Source of the DNA: Patiria miniata
Taxonomy: Eukaryota; Echinodermata; Asteroidea; Valvatida; Asterinidae
Assembly (NCBI RefSeq): GCF_015706575.1
Contig: NW_024037058.1
Coordinates: forward strand, 6,325,806 to 6,389,805
DNA: 64,000 nucleotides
Direction of reading: 5' to 3'
Made by a program: the position numbers and the translations under genes. Positions 54,572-64,000 of this stretch are shown here, piece after piece. A model generated the notes under the pieces. The model was not told the DNA's origin. It saw only the letters and a list, made by a program, of their open reading frames with translations, and ran no database searches. Within the stretch, counting starts at the first letter, position 1. Every line of letters starts with the position of its first letter.

Positions 54572-57500
54572 GGACAGATTAATTAAACTGGGGCTATCCA
54601 TGCAGTGTATCCACCAACCACTTTCATCAGATATTGAACGTTGTTATCAATGAAAAATAACTTCAAAGTTCATTCCCTCAAAAAACATTCGACCATACTG
54701 TGTATTTGGTTTATTTCTAAGGTCTTTGGTCTCTGTATGTGTTGACTCTAATACCTCAACAACTTCCCCTTTGGAAACTCTTTGACTTCAACACCCAGCC
54801 TACTTCCTATAAAATCTTAGATCTGGTGGTCTAATATGAGAGCAAAGGAATGACCCTTCACATTGTTTGCAAATAGCACAGTGCACATTTTTAAAGAACT
54901 ACAAATGAGAGGGAAAGTATTACCAATGAGAGGGAAAGTATTACCAATGAGAGAGAAAGTATAACCACGAAAGGCAATTTAGTTCAATTTTCTCAGATTT
55001 GTCTCAGCAAATACGAAGTCAATGCATGATGTGTTTCCAAGTACCCTGCTCCTGTATAAAATGTAAATATTTACTTAAATTTTTTTATTCGAATTTTCAA
55101 GTATTGTGAAAACTGTTTAGTTTAAATGAATGGAACTGTTTTTCCAATGAGAAAGATTTTGCACATCCATGTACCTGTGACAAAAGTAAATTATCCCAAA
55201 GCAACTGGATGAAATGTGTGTGATTTTGAACTAAAGTGATAGTTTAAAAGTAAATCATATGCAATACCTTGGTTGTCTCTTTCACAGTGCTTTCTGCGTT
55301 CCTCATCAAATTAATATTAGTTTCATTACATTTACAACCAAATTGAAAATGAAAACCTTGTGCATTCTACTGAAATGATACATGGATGTTTGTAAATGCA
55401 GTTAGTATCATGGATGTACATTTGTAAACTGAATTTTTTTTTTTTTTTGCCTTTCTTAATTTTTTTTTTTATAAACTTTTAAATACTTCAATAGAAGATG
55501 CACTTGGAACATTCTATGAATTTGGGGTCCACTTTTTCCTGTCCCTATACGTCTGACATGTACGATTTTGTAATTGAAGATGCACTCCTTTATGTGTGTA
55601 CTCTTTCGTCCAAGAATGCTTCTGTGAATCAAATGACCTACTCAACAAATATTAATTAGTTTGAAGTCATTTTTAATGGCACTTGAATGGCAAATGATAA
55701 ATTTCGGATGTGCAGGGACAGGAAAATGTCAGCCTTTGGATCTTAATTGTATAGAATGACCTAGTTGTGAGAGGTTCTGTATCATTACAATAATAGTTTA
55801 GTTTATTCCATAAAGGATTGATGCTTTTGCTTCTTTGAATGAGTATTGGTTAGCTAATTAATGCTGATAGACCAAGAAGTCTAAATGAAGCAATGAGCAT
55901 ATGCTTTAATTACAGAATATTTCTCCAAGAGAACGCAGCTTCCATGACAACAATGGCATTTCAGCTAAGACCCAAAGTCTGTTATTTTACCAATCAGCAT
56001 CTCACATACGTTTCAGCTGCATTTTCCACTCGGCATGTGTGACTCCTAGGGTTATTTGCATACAGAATGAGGGCTGCCTGTTTTACACTGATGATGCGAC
56101 TCAAAAAGATGTATTTGTATTTTATCATTTATAGACCACTTAATTTGGAAGCCGTTGTTATTGTATCACTTGTTAATTTATTCACTGTATATTTGTCAAA
56201 GGTATTTTTAAAAACAAAACGGAGAAACAGTGATTTCATGAAACAACCATCTTTTCTCAGATGTTGTTTGTTTACATTTAGGACCATTTTGTTTTCCACA
56301 AAAACATAACATCAGTGGTTTCCCCAACATTTATACTTGTACATAATGGAGGATGGGATTATCAAGTAATCAGATTTGTGAACACATTTTCTCTTGAGTT
56401 TTTTAATCTCCTGATTGACTGCATTTGAATATTGTCAACATGCTCTCAAAATACATTGAGTATGTAACTATGAGCTTAGAAAATTAGTCAGGCTTGTTGA
56501 GGTCTAGTACCACGTATTGCGAGCCAAAAAACAAAAAAACAAAAAAACAATCACTACATCAACACTGTTTAGTCAGCTTTGAAAATTCTTTTTTTTTAAC
56601 AAAAACAAAACAAAAATGTAGTAAAAAGAAATCTTTTGTATGTTAAAGATCGCCTCATGGGGTTTTATGTTCAGTATTTTATTGTCCTATGAAAACTTCA
56701 AATGTCTAGAAATCCTAAGCGAAAAAGTGACACATGAATGATCAAAATTTGTTGGCACCTTAGCAACCACTTTACAAGGGAAAAATCAGAGCATGGAATT
56801 GTTTTTCCAAACTGAATGTCTAGCAATAGCATTTTTAGGGCAAGCTTATACAAAAAATATTGAAAGTAAATATTTCTTTAAATTATGGGCGTAAAGACAG
56901 TTAAACTTGACATCTAAAAGTGGAAGAACTGATATCGTATGGTTGCCGAGGGTGCAGTCAAGTACCCACCACACCTATAGATAACTTATCAATATCGCAC
57001 ATTCTATGGGAGTGAAATGTACCTGATCTGGAACTTTCTAAAGGTACCAGTGGCGTAACTAGGGTTAAGCTTCTAGGGGGCACCTGGGGGTTCACCAGGG
57101 GGTTCACTGGGGGGGGGGGGGGGGGCAAGGAAGGTGACATATACATTTGTTGTGTGCAATTCAAGATTTCAAAATGGAGTGGGGGGGGGGGGAGAGACAC
57201 GAGGCCCATAGTTACACCAATGAAAGGTATAAAGAAATAAGAATTGAACAGTCTCTTTCATACAATTAACACTAGTTACGAACACTACTTACGAATCAAT
57301 AAAAGGTGAATGGTATCAACGGAACCCCATTTAATTGCCTTATGTTACAGTCCACTCTTTTTTGAATAAATTAAAACACAAAATGGTTTTGAAGGAATGA
57401 AGCCTTAACACTAGTCTGAGTATCACCCATTGTATCACCCTCTCTGTCTCTGGTCCAACGTCTGATATATATACACATGCAAACTTATGTTACCCCAAGC

Positions 57501-58160
57501 CAGCCAATCGAAGTCGACATGAAATTATTTCATTCCAAAATCTGGACTTAGCTGTTGATTGGTCAATTTTGATGCCATGTTTTTGTAATACAACAACGGT
57601 CATAGATATCCAATGGAACCTGACATTGGCTTTCAAAACTGTAAGCATACGCGGACGCTCAGTGTGGGTGAGACATGGGCGAGATGTGAACGTGCCAGAG
57701 GGCATTCTCATTACGCGCGTTACTTAAAATATGATGTGATGATGATTCAAGGTCACACTCGCGCATCACGTAACATATCGTAACAGGCAGTGTGACACAG
57801 CCTATTTTTGCTGACACAATTCACAATGTAAAAGCATAATGGATGTTGTCTCTAGGTTTCATTAGATGTACATGACAAAAGGTAACCGAAGACCCGACAT
57901 AGAATTAGAAGGCGCCTGCTGAACGGTCTCGAGGTCAAGACACAGTCTTGTTTTGCATAACAATCGCCGAATTTCTCGGATATCACAGACCCTTGCTGAG
58001 CAAGGGGATATTCCATAGACTACCTTAGCACCCATCCCCCTACAATTTAGAACAATTCACAATGCAGTGTGAGTGTGCCAACAAGTGTTTGCTGCAAGAG
58101 GCCACTTTTCAACTTAACGGTCTATTTAAAAGTATACCAACTTCTACAAATTGAACTTAC
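54572..58160. other. Shared 3' flank of TRIM-4 unit, no gene
   Basis: It aligns with 1824-5553 without the 242-bp hairpin. It contains poly-T at 55433-55450 and 55460-55472, GAGAGGGAAAGTATTACCAAT in three copies (54904-54965; units 1 and 2 have fewer), and the hAT-like element at 57048. Confidence 0.7.
57048..57222. mobile_element. hAT-like nonautonomous element (copy in unit 4)
   Basis: Left end CAGTGGCGTAACTAGGG; right end CCCATAGTTACACCAATG. Flanks AAAGGTAC (57040-57047) and AAAGGTAT (57223-57230). Poly-G interior. It is the ortholog of 4476-4648. Confidence 0.75.
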
Positions 58161-58257
58161 CTGTACATGGAAGTACATTGGGGAATCTGTTCTTGTTTTT
58201 GCAGACAGGTTTCTTGGCTTCCTCACAGTTGACTGCCACTGACATTTCATATAGCAC
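58161..58257 (-). pseudogene. Antisense tyrosine-phosphatase-like exon, unit 4 copy, open
   Basis: 97 bp between acceptor (cgaaatgtag) and donor (gtaagttc). The 32 codons read VLYEMSVAVNCEEAKKPVCK then NKNRFPNVLPCT, ending in phase 1. In receptor and cytosolic tyrosine phosphatases the corresponding segment is E-Y-x-x-L...KNRY-x-N(I/V)LPYD, just before the catalytic domain core. Here LPYD is LPCT, and no further phosphatase exon is found on the - strand within several kb. It is an isolated, probably dead exon. Confidence 0.55.
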
Positions 58258-58815
58258 CTACATTTCGAAGTGAACAAATTGACAGACAACACACATTACA
58301 TTGCTTGTTCTCTCTCTAGCTCGGACCTCAATGACGAATCAAGTTATCTTTGGCTGACTTAATCATTTGCATATTCATTCTTCAGCAAGTGCATGGACAA
58401 CATAGCCATACACCAGTATGGCAGAAATATAGAACCTAGTCTGTGACTCGGATTTGAGTTTGACTTGAGTTGCAAATTCTTAAACTTAACTTCAAGTTAC
58501 AATGGATGATGACTCAAACTCGGCTCTCATGACTCAACTCATGACTCAGACTTGACATCGGGGACATGTCACCGGTGACTCAATGAAACATTTTTGGCAA
58601 AACTGTCTGGTAAATACCTTTAGCTATTGCTGATCGAGTGCAAAATTTGGGTAAAATAGAGCCCTTGTATTCTGATACATTCTGCTTTGCAGATACGAAA
58701 ATGGGAAGATCTGATAAACCTCACTTGAAGTTCTATAGACTACAGAAATTCATGCAATTTGTTTGAGATTTTTAAATTTGTGAGTTCTCAAAATACCGCT
58801 GAGCCAAACTTTTAC

Positions 58816-59054
58816 CTCAGATTCGCCTTGAATTCCTCCACAGGGTCTTGCTTGTCTATCTGTTTTTGCAGTGTGGTAATGGTGTTCGGTAGTGACTGAC
58901 CCAATAAGCATCAAGCTTGGCCGGTTTGTTGAGCGTCATGTGTCACATCTCGGCGTCGCTGACCATGCGGTCTTGGTCCTTCTAGAGGGGGTGTTGGTGT
59001 CGGAACCCCAGGAGCTGGAATTATCATCATCGCTTTCAGGGACATGGGCCTGGC
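58816..59054 (-). pseudogene. Antisense exon-like segment, unit 4 copy
   Basis: Between a CCTTCCCCCCAG acceptor and a GTAAAAG donor. It reads SDDDNSSSWGSDTNTPSRR in one frame with a TGA after RCDT, then LPNTITTLQKQIDKQDPVEE in another. So it has at least one frameshift. Parent gene unknown; an acidic, Ser-rich segment next to a coiled-coil-like helix. Confidence 0.45.
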
Positions 59055-60071
59055 CTGGGGGGAAGGATAAAACATCACATTTTACTAATATAATACTGTA
59101 ATAATGGTCATGCATGTTTATTTTTGTAAGCATTTTTTGCAGAGCTTTTAATGCAGTGTTCACATGTTTAAACATTTAGCCAACATTATACAAAGGCCGC
59201 TGCTGACAATGCCAAGGACTCATTTTATTATCTCCTGGATTGGAATCTCCTTGTCATTCCTCGGCAGAGTTGTAATGATTAACTGTTTTTTGCGACTCGA
59301 GTCGAGTTGAGTCATTTGAAGAAGTGACTCGAGTCGAGTCAAATAATTTTAAAGAAGGGACTCAATTCTAGTTGAGTCAAGTTATTAGATCAAGAAGGTC
59401 GAGTTGAGTCGAATCGAGTCAAGTCGAGTTAAATATTTAGCTCGAGCCAATTTGAGTCATGAATATTTGAACACTATGTAACAAATAAAGACAAGAGAGA
59501 AAGTAATTTATATCATAACAGTTTCAAGAAGTGAAACTTTGATCCCATCTGGTTTGGCTTTGGGTCTAGCATTGCATTTCGCTGATTGCTGACATCAAAA
59601 CCTAATTGCGTTATTACAAAACTGTTTTTAATTAGATAAGAATGAAAAGTTTGCATGGTGAAGATAACAGCAGGATAATAAGTTTGCGGTGGCACAATGT
59701 GAAATTATTCCCTTTTGCGAGTTTGTGGTGGTTCTGTCGATGGTCAGGAGACTTGAACAGAGTTAACCCCAGATTTCCCTCCCCAAAAAACCTGCAATCT
59801 GTCTACGACATGGCCGTTTGTTACGAATGTGACACAACAAGCAACTTACAAGTAGATTGTGTTCAGTCATGGGGAAAAGTGTCCTAAACTTCACAATCAC
59901 ACCAAAATAACAAAAACAATGGCTGTTTCAGCAAGTTGCCAAAACAGCCAATAATTTAGGAGTTATACAATTTAAAAACTATTCTACTCTATACAGTATG
60001 CTGCATGAGATGCACAAAGCAATGGAAGTAAGGGCAACACTTCTAATTGATGAACTCAAAAGTCTTCTAAC
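59055..60071. repeat. Unit flank with GACTCGAGTC runs, no gene
   Basis: It aligns with 8455-9329 plus 11818-12269. GACTCGAGTCGAGT runs lie at 59296-59440. The junction near 59615 is the empty site of the 9333-11814 transposon. Confidence 0.65.
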
Positions 60072-60238
60072 CTGCAGTCCATCCAGCTTGCCCACCCAGC
60101 TGGTCTTCTTAGTCAGGTACCCTTCCCTCCAGGCTGGTTAGTGGGAACACTGTATGATGTGGGCACTAGACGTGCAGATGATGACATAGCCTGATGCTTC
60201 GCAGCCTTTCAGCATGACTTGGCTGTTCTCTAGCTCAT
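60072..60238 (-). pseudogene. Antisense BLTP1/Tweek-like exon, unit 4 copy (stop)
   Basis: Reads DELENSQVMLKGCEASGYVI, then TSSAHIIQCSH, a TAA stop, then KKTSWVGKLDGLQ up to the donor GTTAG. The exon start is better preserved than in unit 1, but the stop is unique to this copy. The SGYVIV...TSWVG pattern is what suggested BLTP1/KIAA1109/Tweek. Confidence 0.5.
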
Positions 60239-60599
60239 CTGATCACATCCAAAGCAAGACAGAGGAAACTTATTTAACAAGACGGAATTAGCATTGGGAA
60301 ATTGAAAATTTGTTACATCTTAGCAGTACCACCAACCTATTTATTTCCCTGCAATGTGCACGAAGCCTTAAGGGAACAGACAACATTTGCAAACATCAAA
60401 AACCAAAACTACCAAATTATTATGAAATACCTTACTAAACTGTCATTTTCAAGATGAGTGGTTTATTTTATCCATATCCAACACCAGTTGGTCGCCCAGC
60501 TTTGGGAAGAAAATTGTTTTTTTTCAAATACTGCCCCCAAGTTACCAATGAGAACTTTTTGATTTCTAACACAAGCCACGCAGCCTGCACACTGATTAC

Positions 60600-60701
60600 C
60601 TGTGACTTGTTGTAGGTGTCATAGAGTCCCAGCACCGCATCTCTGTTGAACCTTGTCCATGAGACACGGATCTCATGCACCACCAGCTTGTGAATGAAAT
60701 C
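60600..60701 (-). pseudogene. Antisense BLTP1/Tweek-like 34-codon exon, unit 4 copy, open
   Basis: 102 bp, phase 0, with AG acceptor and GTAATC donor. It encodes the same 34 residues as 12815-12916 (DFIHKLVVHEIRVSWTRF, then NRDAVLGLYDTYNKSQ). Conservation of protein sequence while the introns around it diverge deserves a substitution test. Confidence 0.6.
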
Positions 60702-61754
60702 CTAAAATGACAGAGCAATATTAAAAAAAATCAAGAAACACAAGTTATTAACAAAGCTGTTGGCAGGTGTGGAAAGTTTTGTAGAATTAAACTATGTAGT
60801 CTATTCATTTTGTAGTTGTTTTATTTTGAAACATGGGGTGAAACAAAAGTGGACTTATATTTTCTGCTATTTCATTTTATACTGTAATAGCAGGAGGTCA
60901 TGGGTTCAATTACAACCTGAGTAAGCATGTCATTTATCCCTGAGCACCCTCAAATAAAACATTGTTATAAAGAATAGTTGTGCCAGATAATGTCTGGTGG
61001 TATTCTTGAAATTCTTCACATTGAATAGGAAATTTATTTCGTATTGTTCAGAGATGTCAGAAATCAAGGGAAACTCCCTTGGTCAATTCAGGAGGGGAAA
61101 AAAATTACAGAAAAGAAAAGAAAATGGGAACCAATATATGCTGAATTACAGTCTATAATGTAGTCAAGTCCATCACAAGTCCATAGTTCTTTTAATAGCA
61201 AATCTCAATAATGTTTGGAAATTCCACAAGTGCAAATTCACTCCAAAATATTAATCATTTATCATATCATCAAGTGCTATTCTTATGTGTTATTTCTATT
61301 CTGCAACCACATGCCCTCTTTAAGCTCAGATCTATCAGATTAGTTCTGACCAAGATTTGATGGGTCATTAAGCCCAAGGCTTCAACTCGACCCTCAATTT
61401 CAAGCAAGACTACAAGCAAGATCACATGTCCTTTTATTAGTAAATCACAAGTCCCTTTACCAGTTCAGTCACAGGTAACAGGAGTTGAACAATAACAAAG
61501 GAATGCCAACACATTGTAAACACATTGCAATACCACACATGTGTACATATATGTATGTCTACTTTGAACTTACAATTCATACAATCATGTATTAAGACGA
61601 AATGGGACGGAATGCCTGAGTTTTTTTTTTCAAAATAAGAAAAAAAGCCTGACTTCAGGCTATATCCTGAAAACTGGCATGAACGCCCTGCCCATCTTGA
61701 GCAACCATATACAGATTTCAAATAGACTGACACCACATATTGATGTTGTGTTAC

Positions 61755-61835
61755 CTGTTCATCAGTCTGTGATGTGTAGAGGTAGGCGTGGCTCTCCTCA
61801 ATCTCAGTATTCATCTCAGCAATGGACCAATCAGC
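61755..61835 (-). pseudogene. Antisense DWSIAEMN exon, unit 4 copy, open
   Basis: 81 bp, 27 codons: ADWSIAEMNTEIEESHAYLY then TSQTDEQ. Acceptor cccatag, donor gtaacac. It is the most complete of four copies and was used as the reference for reading the others. Confidence 0.62.
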
Positions 61836-62926
61836 CTATGGGAAGGCAAAATATATGAATGAATATTCAAATTTAGTGCTGCATGAACTTAATAATTGGG
61901 ATGCATGTAGCTTACTGATAAAAGAGAAAGCGTTAAAAATGTGAGTTTTGGAAATTTGGTAACGAAGCACTGATGCCGAATCACTGAAAGAAATAACAAC
62001 TTTGGTTATGATGAATATAACTAAGATAAACTATGCAAGCACAGTGCCGTTGAGTGTAATGTAAAACACCAATTGCACACTTGCTGAAATGTGAATAAAT
62101 ATAAAGAAATTAAACAAAAAACAACCAACAAAACAAAACTAGATTCCAAAACTATTTACTGTCGGTTCATTACATGTACCTCTTTCTTATTTGTTTACTT
62201 TTGTCTATACTACAGACTTGAGTATCCTAACTTGCGACATATCAAAAGATATTCACAACAAATGTCATTTGTGATGAAATTCAGCTTGACCCTGTGGCTT
62301 CTTAATGTTTACTATTCTGATAAACCTGTCTGTCAAATTGTTAATATTAACAGCCTATAGACCTTTGGATCTGTTTGATGTAGAAAACAGTCGCATGCTG
62401 TGTTTGATTTTACTCGTACAGCTCGTACCAAAGCGCTACATAAGTGGACTCCAGGGACTGCAAATAACTGAACTCAACATCATGTGACATGGTCTGTGTT
62501 GATACAGAGGGGCGTATATGTACAGTAGATCGCCATCTTTGTTCATTTCTACCATTGCTGTAAGTGACATCAGAATGGGAAGATAGCAATAGCTCATTTC
62601 ATGTGTACCTGAAGGTAAGAGTTTTATTTAGTGGGTCTACCTGTAAGTCTGTCTATACATTTGATAGAAATCACCAGCAACACATTATCTTGTATGAAGT
62701 ACATGTACATTCAAATTCAGTATTTGGCAATTACAGCTTTGCGTATTTGACGGAAATTCAGGTGGATCCGTCAAACCTGTTAGAATACAGACGTGGAATA
62801 CACAGATCTTGTATTTATGACAGAAATAAGTGACATGCATTGTTTGTACTTACATGCAGTCTTACAAAACAAATGTTAGGCCTTTAAAAAGATTCGGCAC
62901 AGTTATTGCTGAGTAAATTACAAAAC
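61836..62926. other. Unit sequence, no gene
   Basis: It aligns with 14668-15760, including one copy of the approximately 100-bp repeat. It ends where the satellite element starts at aacaagtcaggtgtg. Confidence 0.65.
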
Positions 62927-63745
62927 AAGTCAGGTGTGTTTACAAACACAAATGCCCCGCAACCGTGACTGTTCCCATGACATAACACCACTCTTTTAAC
63001 ATCAACTTACATGTACCTTGGTCACATGGAACTTTCATTGACAGCATTAGTGTCTTCTGTAGGTTTTATATGAATTAATCCCTAATCCCTATGATTTTAG
63101 AATAAAAACAAGATATCTATTGTTTTAGCGACTGTGACCTTGACCCTTGACCTTTCAACCCCCAATGCGATAGGCCTATTTGGATTACCAAGAACGATCC
63201 ACAAACCAAATTTGAAGTTCACATGTAAAGTATTTCTCAAGTTATCGCGCTGACAAAATTTCTTTTGTTTTAGCCACTGTGACCTTGACCCTTGACCTTT
63301 AGGCCCCAAATGCAATAGGCTTCTTAGGATTGCCAAGAACAATCCACAAACCAAATTTGAAGTTCATATGTTAAGTATATCTCAAGTTATCACGCTGACA
63401 AAATGTCTTTTGTTTTAGCCACTGTGACCTTGACCCTTGACCTTTTGGCCCCAAATGCAAAAGGCTTCTTAGCATTGCCAAGGACAATCCACAAACCAAA
63501 TTTGAAGTTCATATGTCAAGTATTTTTCAAGTTATCGCGCTGACAAAATTTCTTTTGTTTTAGTCACTGTGACCTTGACCCTTGACCTTTCGGCCCCAAA
63601 TGCAATAGGTTTCTTAGGATTACCAAGAACAATACACAAACCAAATTTGAAGTTCATATGTTAAGTATTTCTCAAGTTATCGCGCTGACAAGATTTGTCC
63701 GGACACACACACACACACACACCCACCCACCCACCCACGGAAGGA
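62927..63745. repeat. Satellite element, four 145-bp units in + orientation
   Basis: It has the same 5' part as 49165-49380, then units at about 63126, 63275, 63420 and 63565. It ends in (AC)n and (CCCA)n and ggaaggacaaggcg. No inverted right arm follows before the LINE sequence. Confidence 0.88.
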
Positions 63746-63749
63746 CAAG

Positions 63750-64000
63750 GCGACACGGAAGGATCTATTCCACTCAACCCCAACGGCTGCTCTAGGAACT
63801 AGGGTGAAAAGGTACAACAATACCCTGAAAAAACTCCTGGATAAACATGCCCCAAGCAAGAAACGCACAATACAAATTCGACCCAACTGCTTGTGGTATA
63901 GCGATGATCTTCATACTGAAAAGCAGAAACGGCGACATCTAGAACGTGCCTGGAGACGATCACGTCTTGAAAATGATCGCCTGCTCTACCAAGAACAAAA
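63750..64000 (+). CDS. LINE ORF2 fragment, running off the window end
   Basis: In the frame with codons at 63768, 63771 and so on, the sequence is open to the window end. It reads TAALGTRVKRYNNTLKKLLD, KHAPSKKRTI, RPNCLWYSDDL, then KRRHLERAWRRSR. The pattern YN-TL-LLDKHAP...RP-PW(Y/F)-D-L...RR-ERxWR is typical of the linker between the endonuclease and reverse-transcriptase domains of CR1/jockey-type LINEs. It starts directly after the simple repeat of the satellite element, so it is 5'-truncated. Whether the RT continues beyond the window is not visible. Confidence 0.75.

Overview
This window looks like nuclear DNA of a marine deuterostome, most likely an echinoderm and perhaps a sea star. 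The case rests on three things read from the sequence: a tandem family of RING/B-box/coiled-coil/beta-propeller TRIM genes with single coding exons, a dense load of short inverted-repeat transposons in AT-rich DNA with large introns, and a foldback transposon whose ends are inverted arrays of a 16-bp repeat, an architecture known from sea urchin TU elements. No database search was possible, so the organism call is inference.

The backbone is four TRIM copies, all on the + strand: TRIM-1 (3-1823, start cut by the window edge), TRIM-2 (21761-23734, the only copy complete and open here), TRIM-3 (40238-41681, running into a 500-N assembly gap and frameshifted just before it) and TRIM-4 (52602-54571, a pseudogene with a nonsense codon, a 9-bp deletion in the RING and a frameshift). 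Copies 2-4 share a 3' splice acceptor 33-60 bp upstream of the ATG, so each has at least one 5' UTR intron.

The DNA between the TRIM genes is also repeated. Each repeat unit runs: TRIM exon, shared 3' flank, then short splice-bounded exon remnants on the - strand, then the 5' UTR intron of the next TRIM. The antisense remnants include a tyrosine-phosphatase-like exon and exons I read as resembling the giant lipid-transfer protein BLTP1/KIAA1109/Tweek. Some copies are open and others carry stops or frameshifts. So the duplication unit is TRIM plus antisense fragments of unrelated genes, not TRIM alone.

The units differ mainly by insertions, and comparing them exposes insertion sites. Unit 1 carries a 242-bp hairpin element (2451-2692), the TU-like element (6482-8447), a 2.5-kb TTA-flanked element with an odd 225-aa ORF (9333-11814), and a 4.85-kb DNA transposon (16802-21651) with a decayed DDE transposase, sitting in the 5' UTR intron of TRIM-2. 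Unit 2 carries a GC-richer repeat (24.2-25.4 kb), a large inverted-repeat block (25.7-27.6 kb), a hAT-type element with a perfect 8-bp target duplication (31923-32285), a decayed TU-like element (32294-33385) and a 468-bp near-perfect hairpin (32837-33304). Unit 3 follows the gap and ends in a 2.6-kb palindrome of 145-bp satellite arms (49165-51780). Unit 4 runs to the window end, where a further satellite array leads into a LINE reverse-transcriptase ORF fragment.

Several tandem repeats change copy number from unit to unit: a 21-bp coiled-coil repeat inside the TRIM genes (1, 3, 5 and 2 copies), a 72-bp minisatellite (2 versus about 6) and a repeat of about 100 bp (1, 1, 2 and 3).
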